Shown here in pieces: positions 46,224 through 55,079 of a stretch of DNA of 64,000 nucleotides. Under the pieces are notes generated by a model that was not told the origin of the DNA, did not search any database, and saw only the letters and a program-made list of their open reading frames with translations. The stretch is from Saccharibacillus nicotianae (GTDB lineage: Bacteria > Bacillota > Bacilli > Paenibacillales > Paenibacillaceae). The position numbers and the translations under genes are program-made. Within the stretch, counting starts at the first letter, position 1. Each line of letters starts with the position of its first letter. The stretch lies in NCBI RefSeq assembly GCF_042681745.1, contig NZ_JBHUGF010000010.1, positions 1,798,001-1,862,000 on the forward strand. Direction: 5' to 3'.

Positions 46224-47426
46224 CTATTTAATTAAAAATCTTGATCCATCATCTGTAATATAAGTATTATTTGGAGAATCTATACTAACAGTATTTTGCA
46301 TCCATAAATTCATTCCATTTTGATCATTGATATACTTTTTAAATATAGTTTGTGGTTCAAAAATCGGTAACGTTTGGTATGCATATTTTTCTGGCAACTT
46401 GCTTCCTATACTAGATCCTACTGCAATTCTACTTAAAGAAGAATTTTTATAATGTTCTATACTAAATCCATTTAATGTAGGATACAAAGTTTGATTTGCA
46501 TATAATCTATAAAATGTACCTTCTTTTTTCAGCTTATCTTCTTTACCTAAAAATACAGGTGCATAGATACCTTTTTTGTTGTTCCAATCCCGGCTATCTA
46601 CAAATATCAAATAATTCAAACTTGAGTAACCTACTCGATTACGGAATTTCATTTTTTTCCCTTGAACATTTTTAAAAGAAGTCACTCCGCTACTAAATGG
46701 AGTAATCACTTCCATATTCGTACCTGTCGTCCCTACTGCTCTTAGCTCTTTCAATCCTACAAATGAATCTGCCGATTGCTTCTGTACATTTGCCAATCGT
46801 ACTAAAATCACTGCGGCTTCTGCACGTGTAGTGGTTTTGTTACCGCCAAAAGTTCCATCGGCGTAACCGGACATTAGACCTGTGCCCATCATTAGAGAGA
46901 CATATGGATACTCACTTGTGCTCATCGTCTTTTTAAAATATTCTGCTACCGGTACGACAGTATTTGCGGTATCGCTTAGTGCTTGCTTGTAATCTGCGCT
47001 AGATGTTGCGAGACCGGATGACATCCATTTTGCCATTTCTTTACGTGTTAGGGGTGTAGCGGGCTTGAATCCATTTGGATAATCGGCAGGGGACAAAAAT
47101 CCTTTTGCTATCGCTTCATTGACTTCTTTTTCACTCCAATTGCCTGCAAGGTCTGTAAAAGTTCCTTTTCCTGCGGATTTTTCATTTGAAGATACACGAT
47201 CTAACAACACAGCAAATTCGGCGCGTGTTACTTGAGCACCCGGTTTGAAAGTTCCGTCTGCATATCCTTTGAAATATCCTTTAGATACTGCTTCATCAAT
47301 AGCTGCTTTGGCCCAGTGAGATGATGTTACATCTTTGAATGTTGTTGCATTGGTAGTCTGCATCAACGGGCTTAACATGACGGAAAGTGTAGCTACTGCG
47401 AATAATGAACTGATTACTTTTTTCAT
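46224..47426 (-). CDS. S-layer homology (SLH) domain surface protein
   Basis: Surface protein of 400 residues. After a signal peptide (cleavage near TTNAT) come three SLH repeats at about 30-75, 88-135 and 150-215, each with the pattern F.DV..HWA...I......G...GY.DGTF.P, the second and third more divergent. They bind pyruvylated secondary wall polymer. The last 180 residues are of unknown fold. AAAGGAG precedes the ATG, and a strong promoter lies at 47553-47581. It is the first gene of a two-gene operon with the large Big-2 protein, so the two probably work together at the cell surface. Confidence 0.92.
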   Translation of the reverse strand: MKKVISSLFAVATLSVMLSPLMQTTNATTFKDVTSSHWAKAAIDEAVSKGYFKGYADGTFKPGAQVTRAEFAVLLDRVSSNEKSAGKGTFTDLAGNWSEKEVNEAIAKGFLSPADYPNGFKPATPLTRKEMAKWMSSGLATSSADYKQALSDTANTVVPVAEYFKKTMSTSEYPYVSLMMGTGLMSGYADGTFGGNKTTTRAEAAVILVRLANVQKQSADSFVGLKELRAVGTTGTNMEVITPFSSGVTSFKNVQGKKMKFRNRVGYSSLNYLIFVDSRDWNNKKGIYAPVFLGKEDKLKKEGTFYRLYANQTLYPTLNGFSIEHYKNSSLSRIAVGSSIGSKLPEKYAYQTLPIFEPQTIFKKYINDQNGMNLWMQNTVSIDSPNNTYITDDGSRFLIK

Positions 47427-47552
47427 TTTTAAATACTCCTTTATTATGTAAGATAGTGTTTTTATACGTACTCCGTAACTGTTACTAATTAAGGCTTTTC
47501 CACAATATTATCAATCTAGGTATTTACACCTAATTATTGTACCACTTGCATC

Positions 47553-47581
47553 ATTATATGGGATAAATAGGATTCTTCCAA
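47553..47581 (-). promoter_or_regulatory. Sigma-A promoter of the SLH operon
   Basis: On the minus strand TTGGAA, a 17-base spacer and a perfect TATAAT lie about 125 bases upstream of the SLH start codon, giving a 5' leader of roughly 120 bases. Confidence 0.75.
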
Positions 47582-47627
47582 GTACTTATTTAGTTAGCAA
47601 TGATTTAAAAAAAGGAGATAAACACAC

Positions 47628-47665
47628 AAAAAAGCGGACTACTCCCTCAAAAAGGAATAATCCGC
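47628..47665 (-). terminator. Terminator of the PNPOx-family gene
   Basis: On the minus strand GCGGATTATTCC pairs with GGAGTAGTCCGC (one G-T pair and a mismatch) and ends in TTTTTT. It lies about 160 bases past the stop codon at 47826. Confidence 0.7.
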
Positions 47666-47825
47666 GTGCTTCGCGAGAATATAGGTATTAAGACACAGTT
47701 CTCATTTCCGCAAGAATACCATAGAATAAGTAAGCTGTAAACCTATTTATACTCTTTTTAGCAAAAAAGAACAAATAGTTATAGTTACATTCTTCTTATA
47801 ATTAGCATATATTAGTCAATAGTGG

Positions 47826-48440
47826 CTACAACACAATCCCGTTCATTTTCAAATGAGCAATAAACATATCTTTGGTTGAAGGATGTTGTGCTTGATCTAC
47901 CCAAGCTTCTGGTTGCCATGCATTACCCGCTTTGAGCGCGCGCGGACAATGGATAAAACACTCTTCTACCTCTACCACGATACCAAGTCCCATCGTTTTG
48001 CCTGTCCAATTCATCTGTTCCAGTAATTCACTATTTTTGGTGATACGAGCATGACCATTTACTCGCAATACTTCATTCATACCCGGAATCAGAAAGATCA
48101 TACCGATCTTAGGATTGTCCAAGATATTTAACAATGAATCTGCACGTCGATTACCATGACGTTCTGGAAAAATAAGACGTTGCTCATCTAATACTTTGAC
48201 AAATCCTTGTTCATCTCCACGTGGCGACACATCACATTTGCCTTGTTGATCTGAAGTAGATAAGAAAAATAGCGATGATAAAGATAAATAGTAAGCGATA
48301 TGTGGATCAATAGACGCAACGGTCTTTTTGACAATATGTTCATGAGGAACACCGGTAAATACTCTCAATTCTTCAATAGATGTAATGTATTGTTCAGATT
48401 GTTCTATGTTTGTTGCTGTTGTATCTGTAGTCTGCTTCAT
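47826..48440 (-). CDS. Pyridoxamine 5'-phosphate oxidase-fold protein (MSMEG_1061-like)
   Basis: Split-barrel flavin-binding protein of 204 residues. The core reads FFLSTSDQQGKCDVSPRGD, then RLIFPERHGNRRADSLLNILDNPKIGMIFLIPG and RVNGHARI, which matches the general-stress/PNPOx family group that acts on unknown small molecules with FMN or F420. The start at 48440 follows AGGAGGG; an in-frame ATG 36 bases upstream is less likely. It has its own terminator. Its substrate is unknown. Confidence 0.85.
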   Translation of the reverse strand: MKQTTDTTATNIEQSEQYITSIEELRVFTGVPHEHIVKKTVASIDPHIAYYLSLSSLFFLSTSDQQGKCDVSPRGDEQGFVKVLDEQRLIFPERHGNRRADSLLNILDNPKIGMIFLIPGMNEVLRVNGHARITKNSELLEQMNWTGKTMGLGIVVEVEECFIHCPRALKAGNAWQPEAWVDQAQHPSTKDMFIAHLKMNGIVL

Positions 48441-48540
48441 ATTCGCCCTCCTATACTTCTCAGTTGGGTTTATCATAACAAGCTACAGTATACGTGTCTA
48501 TATTCTCCACTTACCACTTCTCTTCTACTTCTATCTATAC

Positions 48541-48897
48541 TCAATCTCTACGCATTTCTCGAAAAGAGTTAAAATATAAATGGAATGATACAAAAGACGT
48601 GTTTAAGCTATTGATATGTTCTAGATTTTTATAGATTCGATCTGCAATCTGATAACATTCTTCAGAAGAACGTTTGAAATGACTTCCAAAATACTTTTGC
48701 ATAATACAATAGACTTGATTGCCTAATTCCTCGGTAGACTTCATATATGGAAGGATTTTGACGATATGATCGACTTCAATCGAGTATTCATCCGGTAAGC
48801 ACCATTCAATCAAATTCATAGGGTTCCAATACATGATATGTTTCTCAACCATTGTATATATATCTTCATCAAATACCTGATTAGACTTATTGTTCAT
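48541..48897 (-). CDS. DUF1871-like small protein
   Basis: Small cytosolic protein of 118 residues, mostly helical. The segment YWNPMNLIEWCLPDEYSIEV resembles the WDP..L....DEYD.E signature that I recall for DUF1871 proteins of Bacilli, and the C-terminal half predicts two helices. No function is established. AGGAGG lies before the ATG and a small GGATAG/CTATCC hairpin lies in the leader. DUF1871 members often occur near toxin-immunity genes, but nothing here shows this. The family call is moderate. Confidence 0.6.
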   Translation of the reverse strand: MNNKSNQVFDEDIYTMVEKHIMYWNPMNLIEWCLPDEYSIEVDHIVKILPYMKSTEELGNQVYCIMQKYFGSHFKRSSEECYQIADRIYKNLEHINSLNTSFVSFHLYFNSFREMRRD

Positions 48898-49220
48898 GAT
48901 TAACCTCCTACCCGGATAGCTATCTATCCAGAGCGTAATCTCTTTCTCTAATTTACTCTGTTATCAGGTTGTTGAATCATATTTAAAGACGGTATTACTA
49001 CTTTGTATACTTATTAGCTTTGTACAAAATACTGACTAAAAAAAGTATCCCTTATTCTGCTCTATGTGTAAATATGGTAAAAGACCCACTTGATTGCCTA
49101 TTCGTGCATATGCAGAAATAAATATCACTAGATTCCCAAGCCTTTAGAAAGGGTAAATAAAGCAATACAACACTTCATTTGTTTCACAATACTATTTCTA
49201 ATACAAAAGGATGATGAATA
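48898..49220. other. 323-bp divergent intergenic region
   Basis: No gene is apparent. A short hairpin (GGATAG-CTAT-CTATCC, 48914-48929) lies close to the minus-strand start codon at 48897. Promoters for both flanking genes must be here but are not clear. Confidence 0.5.
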
Positions 49221-49562
49221 ATGGAACACGAAAAAGATGTACAAACACTATCAGATTGGTTGAACAATCATCTTACACGCACCATCATTATTGAAAAGCA
49301 TGAACTTGACGATACAGATGAAGTTCATTTTACAGTGACTGAAGTTGATATTCGTAGCGAGGACAATGCTATTGATGACTATGTAGAAAGCTCTTTGATC
49401 TTACATGGAGAAGGTTCAACATCGAATGCAGATGGCGACAATGTTCCTTTGCCACAAAATACGTATGAAATTGCATTACACGATCTACGGATCGATCATA
49501 TAGACGATACTCATGTTAAATTAAATACAGAACGTGCACAATACGCACTAACTGCTAAATAA
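49221..49562 (+). CDS. Hypothetical acidic protein
   Basis: Small soluble protein of 113 residues, rich in Asp, Glu and His and with alternating hydrophobic residues that suggest beta strands (FTVTEVDIRSED, TYEIALHDLRIDHID). There is no signal peptide, cysteine or recognised motif. AAAGGATGATG lies before the start and a strong terminator follows, so it looks like a real monocistronic gene. I do not recognise the family. Confidence 0.65.
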   Translation: MEHEKDVQTLSDWLNNHLTRTIIIEKHELDDTDEVHFTVTEVDIRSEDNAIDDYVESSLILHGEGSTSNADGDNVPLPQNTYEIALHDLRIDHIDDTHVKLNTERAQYALTAK

Positions 49563-49653
49563 GTATCTGCATCTGCATTGAGATAGACTGTTATCCATCC
49601 ATAGATTTTGATAAATTTCAATGCATCTTATAAACCTACTAAATACATCTATT

Positions 49654-49721
49654 AAAAAACCTCTTTTGCATCAATCGAGATAAGGAATTTCTTATTCGTT
49701 TGCTTGCAAAAGAGGTTTTTT
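49654..49721 (+). terminator. Strong terminator after the hypothetical acidic protein gene
   Basis: AAAAAACCTCTTTTGCA and TGCAAAAGAGGTTTTTT pair over 17 bp, enclosing an inner small hairpin. Confidence 0.88.
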
Positions 49722-49850
49722 GTCGTCTATATTGATCTGAATTGTATAGGCAATTCTATTCATCCTCTGTGTGTTTCTACGATTTGTAGTATAACCAACC
49801 TAAAACATTTGTAAAAAAAGGTTTATTTTGTTAATATCAACTCGAATATT

Positions 49851-49864
49851 AGTAAACGCTTACA
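49851..49864 (+). promoter_or_regulatory. CcpA cre site of the GH30 gene
   Basis: AGTAAACGCTTACA is an excellent cre palindrome, the reverse complement of TGTAAGCGTTTACT. It ends 10 bases before the ribosome binding site, so CcpA would act as a roadblock or cover the start of transcription. Confidence 0.8.
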
Positions 49865-49886
49865 AATAAATATGAAGAGGGTGTAT

Positions 49887-51386
49887 ATGTTCATGTCCAT
49901 GTTCAAAAAAAGCCTTAATCTTGTTTTGTTAAGCTCGTTGATGATTACACCATTGATCTCATTACCTCCGCAGACGTATGCAGCTAATGAATCTGTAGAA
50001 GTCTGGTTATCGACTGCTGATCCTAACTCGGAACCTGCTGTTGGACTTAGTCCAAGCGCTCGTCTCACCAAAAAAGCTAATATTAACTTTAGCAGCAGTA
50101 CAGGTAATGCCGATTACACGATCAATGTAAATGAAGGCAAAACGTATCAAAAAATGGATGGTTTTGGCGTTTCTTTAACAGATTCTTCTACATGGTTAAT
50201 GAATTACAAGTTAAGCAGTGGCAAGCGTGCTGAAGTGATGGAGCGACTATTTGGAAATACAGGGATAGGGATGAGCATGTTACGTCAGACGATGGGTGCT
50301 AGCGACTTTGCATGGAGTACGTATACTTACGATGATACGGCTGGGGATACGTCGCTCAGCCAGTTCTCGATTGCACGTGATCTACCTTATATCATACCGA
50401 TGACCAAACAAGCACTTGCCAAAAATCCTAATCTTAAAATTATTGCTTCTCCCTGGAGTGCTCCAGCATGGATGAAATATACAACGAATGACAAAAACGG
50501 TACAGGCAAATTACAAGCGCAATACTATCCAACCTATGCTAATTATTTTGTGAAATTTATTCAAAGTTATCAGGCGCAAGGGATTCCTATCTATGCGGTG
50601 ACTCCGCAAAATGAACCACTATTTGAACCAGGACGTTATCCAGGTATGAATATGAATGAGCAAGATCAGATTGGTATGATCGGTGACTACCTCAGTCCTG
50701 CTCTTAAAAATGCAGGTCTTAATACTAAAGTGATCGCTTATGATCATAACTATGATAACTGGTCTTATCCGAATACAGTGATAACAGGCCTTAAAAACAG
50801 TGGTAAATCTAGCGCTGTAGCCGGTAGTGCTTTCCATCATTATGGTGGCGATTATACGGCTATGACTTCGATGCATAATGCGCATCCAGATAAAGATATC
50901 TGGTTTACTGAAGGTGGATTCGGCGACTGGAACGATAAAGTCGATGGAACGACTCAAGGATTCGATAATATGATCAACGAATTTATTGGAATTACTCGTA
51001 ACTGGTCCAAATCAATTATTTTGTGGAATGCTGCTCTAGATCAAAAAGATGGCCCTAGTGTGATCGGAGATAACAATACCAACAAAGGTATGGTTACGAT
51101 CCAGAACTCGGATAACAGCAACAGTAATCCAGAAGATAAAGTCACTTACAATAAGCAATATTACTTGCTAGGACATTTTAGTAAATTTGTAGTGACAGGG
51201 GCTACACGTATTGATACCAATTCATCCAATGATATCCAAAATGTAGCTTTTAAAAATCCAGATGGAACTAAAGTAATTGTATTGTACAATTCTCAAACAG
51301 CAACCAAAACGGTTAAAGTGCAATGGAATGGTCAGTCTACCAACTATACTGTTCCTGGTAAATCGGTTGTGACTTTGAAATGGTAA
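49887..51386 (+). CDS. Secreted GH30 glycoside hydrolase
   Basis: Secreted family 30 enzyme of 499 residues with a signal peptide ending near TYAANE. The TIM barrel and side beta-sandwich follow the glucosylceramidase/endo-beta-1,6-glucanase type: DGFGVSLTDSSTWLM, LRQTMGASDFAW, ASPWSAPAWMK, acid/base glutamate in TPQNEPLFEPG (about 242) and nucleophile in WFTEGGFG (about 341). Likely substrates are beta-1,6-glucan or glucosylated lipids; the glucuronoxylanase subgroup seems less likely. The start at 49887 follows AAGAGGG; an ATG 15 bases earlier overlaps that site. The cre box predicts catabolite repression. Confidence 0.88.
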   Translation: MFMSMFKKSLNLVLLSSLMITPLISLPPQTYAANESVEVWLSTADPNSEPAVGLSPSARLTKKANINFSSSTGNADYTINVNEGKTYQKMDGFGVSLTDSSTWLMNYKLSSGKRAEVMERLFGNTGIGMSMLRQTMGASDFAWSTYTYDDTAGDTSLSQFSIARDLPYIIPMTKQALAKNPNLKIIASPWSAPAWMKYTTNDKNGTGKLQAQYYPTYANYFVKFIQSYQAQGIPIYAVTPQNEPLFEPGRYPGMNMNEQDQIGMIGDYLSPALKNAGLNTKVIAYDHNYDNWSYPNTVITGLKNSGKSSAVAGSAFHHYGGDYTAMTSMHNAHPDKDIWFTEGGFGDWNDKVDGTTQGFDNMINEFIGITRNWSKSIILWNAALDQKDGPSVIGDNNTNKGMVTIQNSDNSNSNPEDKVTYNKQYYLLGHFSKFVVTGATRIDTNSSNDIQNVAFKNPDGTKVIVLYNSQTATKTVKVQWNGQSTNYTVPGKSVVTLKW

Positions 51387-51415
51387 TCTAATCTCTCTAT
51401 CTTTTTATCATTAAA

Positions 51416-51483
51416 AAAATGCTCTGTAGACACGCTCACTTCCCTAGAATACAGGTTGGTGATAGTGCACTACAGAGCATTTT
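51416..51483. terminator. Bidirectional terminator between GH30 and Nudix genes
   Basis: AAATGCTCTGTAG and CTACAGAGCATTT pair perfectly around a loop of about 40 bases. The genes converge here. Confidence 0.88.
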
Positions 51484-51523
51484 GCGTTGTACAATCCGAT
51501 TAGACTATAGCGCTAATAGCATA

Positions 51524-52009
51524 TTATTGTCTTAATATTGGTTTGTGTGGATCGGTATTTATTAAATCTTCAATCAATGGACGTTGAGCAGGATTAATAT
51601 GCTCTATATTCATTTCTTCTATCGAATAAAATACAAGTGTAACCGATTCATGATCATCATCTTCAAATAACAATGTTTTTCCATCTGAATCCAACTTACC
51701 TTCCAGATCAACCACTACATCGAAAATAAACATCACAAATGCAACATCATTTCCATCAGGATAAGTATACTTCAATCGTTCTCCACTATAGACAGCATAT
51801 AATGTAGAAGAAATCACTTCTAAGCCAGTCTCTTCTTTCACTTCGCGTAGCATAGTTTCTTCTACTGTCTCGCCTGCATGCATCCCACCACCGGGTAAAC
51901 CCCAATCGTTGGAATCGGCACGCTTTTGCCATAATATACGCTGTTGTTCATCTCGAATAATGGCTCCACCAGTTACGATAATCTGTCGCTCTTGATCTGA
52001 ATGTTCTAT
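51524..52009 (-). CDS. Nudix hydrolase with apparent AUA start codon
   Basis: Nudix pyrophosphatase, 161 residues if read from ATA at 52007-52009. From there the protein begins with EHSDQERQIIVTGGAIIRDE, then ILWQKR and WGLPGGGMHAGE, and the complete Nudix box GGMHAGE, seven residues, REVKEETGLE. AGAGGGG lies 6 bases before this ATA. No ATG, GTG or TTG occurs in frame between the upstream stop codon and the methionine of GGGMHAGE at 51883. Starting at that methionine would delete the first two strands and the glycine of the Nudix box. So either AUA is used, or a former ATG start was mutated and the gene is poorly expressed. The substrate is unknown. Confidence 0.75.
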   Translation of the reverse strand: MEHSDQERQIIVTGGAIIRDEQQRILWQKRADSNDWGLPGGGMHAGETVEETMLREVKEETGLEVISSTLYAVYSGERLKYTYPDGNDVAFVMFIFDVVVDLEGKLDSDGKTLLFEDDDHESVTLVFYSIEEMNIEHINPAQRPLIEDLINTDPHKPILRQ

Positions 52010-52133
52010 AGTATTCCCCTCTTTTCTGAATGAGATAGATCGCTCCTGTATAGTTAGGTTATAACCAAAAAATGCTGGTTATATTGCTGTCAGTGAAATC
52101 CAACAGTATATAACACAGCATTATAAATAATAC

Positions 52134-52985
52134 TTATTTTTTATCTTTCAATAATTTCTCGCGCTCAGCATACATATCTGGCAAGTGATCTTGTAGCTTT
52201 GGATTCGGGTCTGGATAGGATAGATCCAAATCTTCCAATGTACGTACTACAATTTGTAAAACTGCTAGATCGCGATACCAGCGATTATCAGAGGAAACGA
52301 TATGCCATGGATGGTCTTTGGTTGACGCATTCGCAAATACATCTTCATAATATGCTTGGTAATCATCCCAAGATTTGCGTTCTAACAGATCACTTTCATC
52401 GAATTTCCAGTTCTTTTTCGGATTTTCGATACGTGCAATCAATTTCTCCAATTGAAACTCTTTAGAGATATGCAAAAATATTTTGACCACTTTAACACCA
52501 TTATCTTCTAACATTTCTTCAAAGTGGCGTATTTGTTTGAAGCGCTGCTGTGCTTTTTTATCTGAAATCAACTTATGCACACGCGTAATCAATACATCTT
52601 CATAATAAGAACGGTTGAACGCTGTAATATAGCCAACGCCCGAGACTAATTTGTGAGCACGCCAGAGAAAATCATGATCCATTTCTTCACGCGTCGGTGT
52701 CTTAAAGCTATGTGTCTGCACACCTTGTGGATGAGAGATCGAAAAGACTTTATTGATCACGCCGTCTTTTCCACTGCAATCCATACCTTGAAAAATAAAT
52801 AGAAGCGATTTCTTTTTACTTGAGAATAGCTTATCTTGAAGCTTCTCAAATCGTTTCATTAGCTTTTTAGTTTCTTTTTCGGTATCTTCTTTGGATGTGT
52901 ACTCACCTGTGTTTTTAGGATCAATCTTTTTCAAATCAATCTTATCTCCTGTAGCAAGTACCCAGTTCGATGATTGCTTAGACAT
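52134..52985 (-). CDS. Polyphosphate kinase 2 family protein (PPK2)
   Basis: Polyphosphate:nucleotide phosphotransferase, 283 residues, the size of one-domain PPK2. The P-loop is QGMDCSGKDG (about 68-77), followed by FKTPTREEMDHDFLWR and the lid region FNRSYYEDVLITRVH, all diagnostic of PPK2. It transfers phosphate from polyphosphate to ADP, AMP or GDP. AAAGGAG sets the start at 52985 rather than an in-frame codon 60 bases upstream. It lies 110 bases downstream of a CHAD-domain gene, giving a polyphosphate pair. Confidence 0.93.
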   Translation of the reverse strand: MSKQSSNWVLATGDKIDLKKIDPKNTGEYTSKEDTEKETKKLMKRFEKLQDKLFSSKKKSLLFIFQGMDCSGKDGVINKVFSISHPQGVQTHSFKTPTREEMDHDFLWRAHKLVSGVGYITAFNRSYYEDVLITRVHKLISDKKAQQRFKQIRHFEEMLEDNGVKVVKIFLHISKEFQLEKLIARIENPKKNWKFDESDLLERKSWDDYQAYYEDVFANASTKDHPWHIVSSDNRWYRDLAVLQIVVRTLEDLDLSYPDPNPKLQDHLPDMYAEREKLLKDKK

Positions 52986-53095
52986 GTCTATCGCTCCTTT
53001 GATAAAAAACGTTTCTTTATCTATATAACCGAAAATATTCAGCAAAAAGCAATGTTGTCCAAAATGAAAGGAATGACTTCATTCTGATCTCTATT

Positions 53096-53959
53096 TTATA
53101 ACGTTTGTTGTTCATGGATAGCTTCAGTCAATTCTTGCTGTAACTGCTTCATAAAAGTGTTCCATGTTTCTTCGTCAATTTTGAGCTTTTTGGGGTTAAA
53201 ATCTTCTAACGTTTCTACCCATACACGCTTATCGTTGATATGCCCTAATTGGGTCTGAATCTTTTTGTACACTTCTTCGGAATCGCGGAACTTGGAACTC
53301 AGCGCAAATTCAGCGGCAGAAGCGGTGTACCGAATCTCTTTAGCGGCGATCCGCAATTGATGTAATTCATGCAATGCTTCTACAGAATCGATACCTTCTG
53401 TTTTGGCGGTCTGGCGATACGTACGCTTTTGTTGTTCATAAGCAATCTCCAATTCGCGCATGATCCGATTCACATCTGCTTGTGCGGCTAACGATTCCAG
53501 ATGATCTTCCATAAAGGTATTCCATTTCTTTTTAAGTATTTTGCCTTGTAGCTTAGGTAATTTTTTGGCAAGCTTGGTGCGGTACTCTTTACGTTCTTGT
53601 TTGTGTGCTTTGATGACGGCTTTGAGTAGCTTGGCTTCCTCTTTATGCTCATCTGTTTTGGCATCTTCTTTGCGTTCTTTGAAAGCATCAATCATCACAT
53701 CAGCATCTCTTACTTTACCAAGTGCTTTTTGCGATTTTTTTAACAATGGGATCAGTCCCGCTTGATCCGAAGCATCCAAAATACGCAATAAGGTCATCAA
53801 CTTACGGCAATTGACCCGCGCTTGATGCACATCTTCATCATCAAAATCTTTCACTGCTTTCTGACCGTAGCTCAAAAATTTATCATAATGATCTTCTAAT
53901 ACAGTCTTCCACTGCGTCGTTTTGCTTTTAGATGAGCCTATCGTTTGAATAGTGTTCAT
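53096..53959 (-). CDS. CHAD domain protein (polyphosphate-binding)
   Basis: Alpha-helical CHAD protein of 287 residues, very rich in Lys, Arg and Glu. The conserved histidine/basic helix VHQARVNCRKLMTLLRIL at about 45-62 and the matching LHQLRIAAKEIRYTAS at about 205-220 line the positively charged pore that binds polyphosphate in this family; KVRDADVM also matches. There is no CYTH domain. GGAGG lies before the start at 53959. Its position just upstream of PPK2 on the same strand fits a role in holding or delivering polyphosphate. Confidence 0.92.
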   Translation of the reverse strand: MNTIQTIGSSKSKTTQWKTVLEDHYDKFLSYGQKAVKDFDDEDVHQARVNCRKLMTLLRILDASDQAGLIPLLKKSQKALGKVRDADVMIDAFKERKEDAKTDEHKEEAKLLKAVIKAHKQERKEYRTKLAKKLPKLQGKILKKKWNTFMEDHLESLAAQADVNRIMRELEIAYEQQKRTYRQTAKTEGIDSVEALHELHQLRIAAKEIRYTASAAEFALSSKFRDSEEVYKKIQTQLGHINDKRVWVETLEDFNPKKLKIDEETWNTFMKQLQQELTEAIHEQQTL

Positions 53960-54104
53960 AGATATTCCTCCAGTTGGATGAATCGTTATTATCAAAGGCT
54001 TGTATACTATTTAACACATTCTAACCGTACTGAGTCATATCAAGACGATACTCTTTCATTATAGAGGATTGGCGTTCACTAAGCTATTTAGCCTGTGTAA
54101 TAGA

Positions 54105-54136
54105 AAATAAGAGCCAACTGTGATTGGCTCTTATTT
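54105..54136 (-). terminator. Terminator overlapping the stop codon of the Imm41-like gene
   Basis: AAATAAGAGCCAA and TTGGCTCTTATTT pair perfectly around a 6-base loop; the stem includes the TAA stop (54131-54133). Confidence 0.85.
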
Positions 54137-54472
54137 GGTATTTCCTTGAATAAACGTTCTAACAACCGTTTCCAATCGTTCGATCATTTCAGTAAGTTGT
54201 TCATCACCCATATTCTCTATCGACGAATGATCATTCATATCCAGATGCCAGATCACACTTTTCAGTATATAACTGTATGTAAAAAAGACCTGATCCATAA
54301 GAGAACGTTCTATCATCTGTTCATCTTTCTCCTGCTCGGTAAGTTGAGTAATCGCATCTACATATTCTTTGAACGCTGCGATATTGAAGATATTCTTCTC
54401 ATGGAGATCATAAATAAAGCTTCCTTCGCTCCCTTTAAAATTGTGTTCGATGATTGTTCTTGCGTCATACAT
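54131..54472 (-). CDS. Putative immunity protein, Imm41-like
   Basis: Small acidic helical protein of 113 residues. The pattern I..NFKG..GSFI.DLHE.NIFN...F..Y..AI..L, then YILKSVIWHLDMNDHSSIENM and ERLE, agrees with what I recall of the Imm41 immunity family, whose members protect against polymorphic toxins. No toxin gene lies next to it. GGAGG lies before the ATG at 54472. It is 57 bases after a HEAT-repeat gene and is followed by a terminator overlapping the stop codon. The family call needs a profile search. Confidence 0.55.
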   Translation of the reverse strand: MYDARTIIEHNFKGSEGSFIYDLHEKNIFNIAAFKEYVDAITQLTEQEKDEQMIERSLMDQVFFTYSYILKSVIWHLDMNDHSSIENMGDEQLTEMIERLETVVRTFIQGNTK

Positions 54473-54529
54473 GATTCTATTCCTCCAACGTCCATAGTTC
54501 ATTTAAGCTTTTGCAGTATTCAGGCAGTT

Positions 54530-55027
54530 TTATGTTTCTATTGCTGCTAATTCTCTTTGTGCAGATATTCCATAATTTTTATAGTTCACTAACCTTTTGA
54601 GCGCTTCTACAGCTTTGGGATGATTTTTATGACGAGCAAGCAGGTCAAAAGCTGCACTTTTAAATAACACATAGTTATCACCTTGAATCATATTGAACGC
54701 CCAACCGATCTCTTGATCATCTACGGTTAATAGAGATAATGTGTTGATGCAATTCACGATCAGACTGTCATCTTCTGTATCATCAGCATTGATAATGGTC
54801 ATAAGCTTTGCTTTGATATCTGTATCATCATAATCGCCTTTGTACAAACCTAAAATATTCACCGCTTCGATTCGGATATCGTCGTCAGCATTGATATCTG
54901 TAGCAATCGAAAGAAAAAACTGAGCTAATGCTTGATTCAACAGTTGGTTAAATCCTTTTAAAAAATCGAATTGCCCTTTTTCATTTAAAGAATAATACTC
55001 TTTGATGATCTTATCTTCCGTATCCAT
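54530..55027 (-). CDS. HEAT-repeat-like acidic protein
   Basis: Acidic helical protein of 165 residues, with repeated helix pairs such as IRIEAVNILGLYKGD, LIVNCINTLSLLTVDD and VLFKSAAFDLLARHKNHPKAVEALKRLV that look like HEAT or Armadillo repeats. Such repeats serve as protein-binding surfaces and are frequent among immunity proteins. AGGAGGG lies before the ATG. It sits between two other small genes on the same strand with spacings of 57 and 52 bases, consistent with one operon. Confidence 0.65.
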   Translation of the reverse strand: MDTEDKIIKEYYSLNEKGQFDFLKGFNQLLNQALAQFFLSIATDINADDDIRIEAVNILGLYKGDYDDTDIKAKLMTIINADDTEDDSLIVNCINTLSLLTVDDQEIGWAFNMIQGDNYVLFKSAAFDLLARHKNHPKAVEALKRLVNYKNYGISAQRELAAIET

Positions 55028-55079
55028 ATGCCCTCCTGTAAAAAGATGATAAGAGATTGCTCTGTTGCGGATTGAAATG

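Noticed and set aside
54146..54550. 134-codon plus-strand open frame
   Set aside because: It is antisense to the Imm41-like gene, which has the better ribosome binding site, terminator and operon context.
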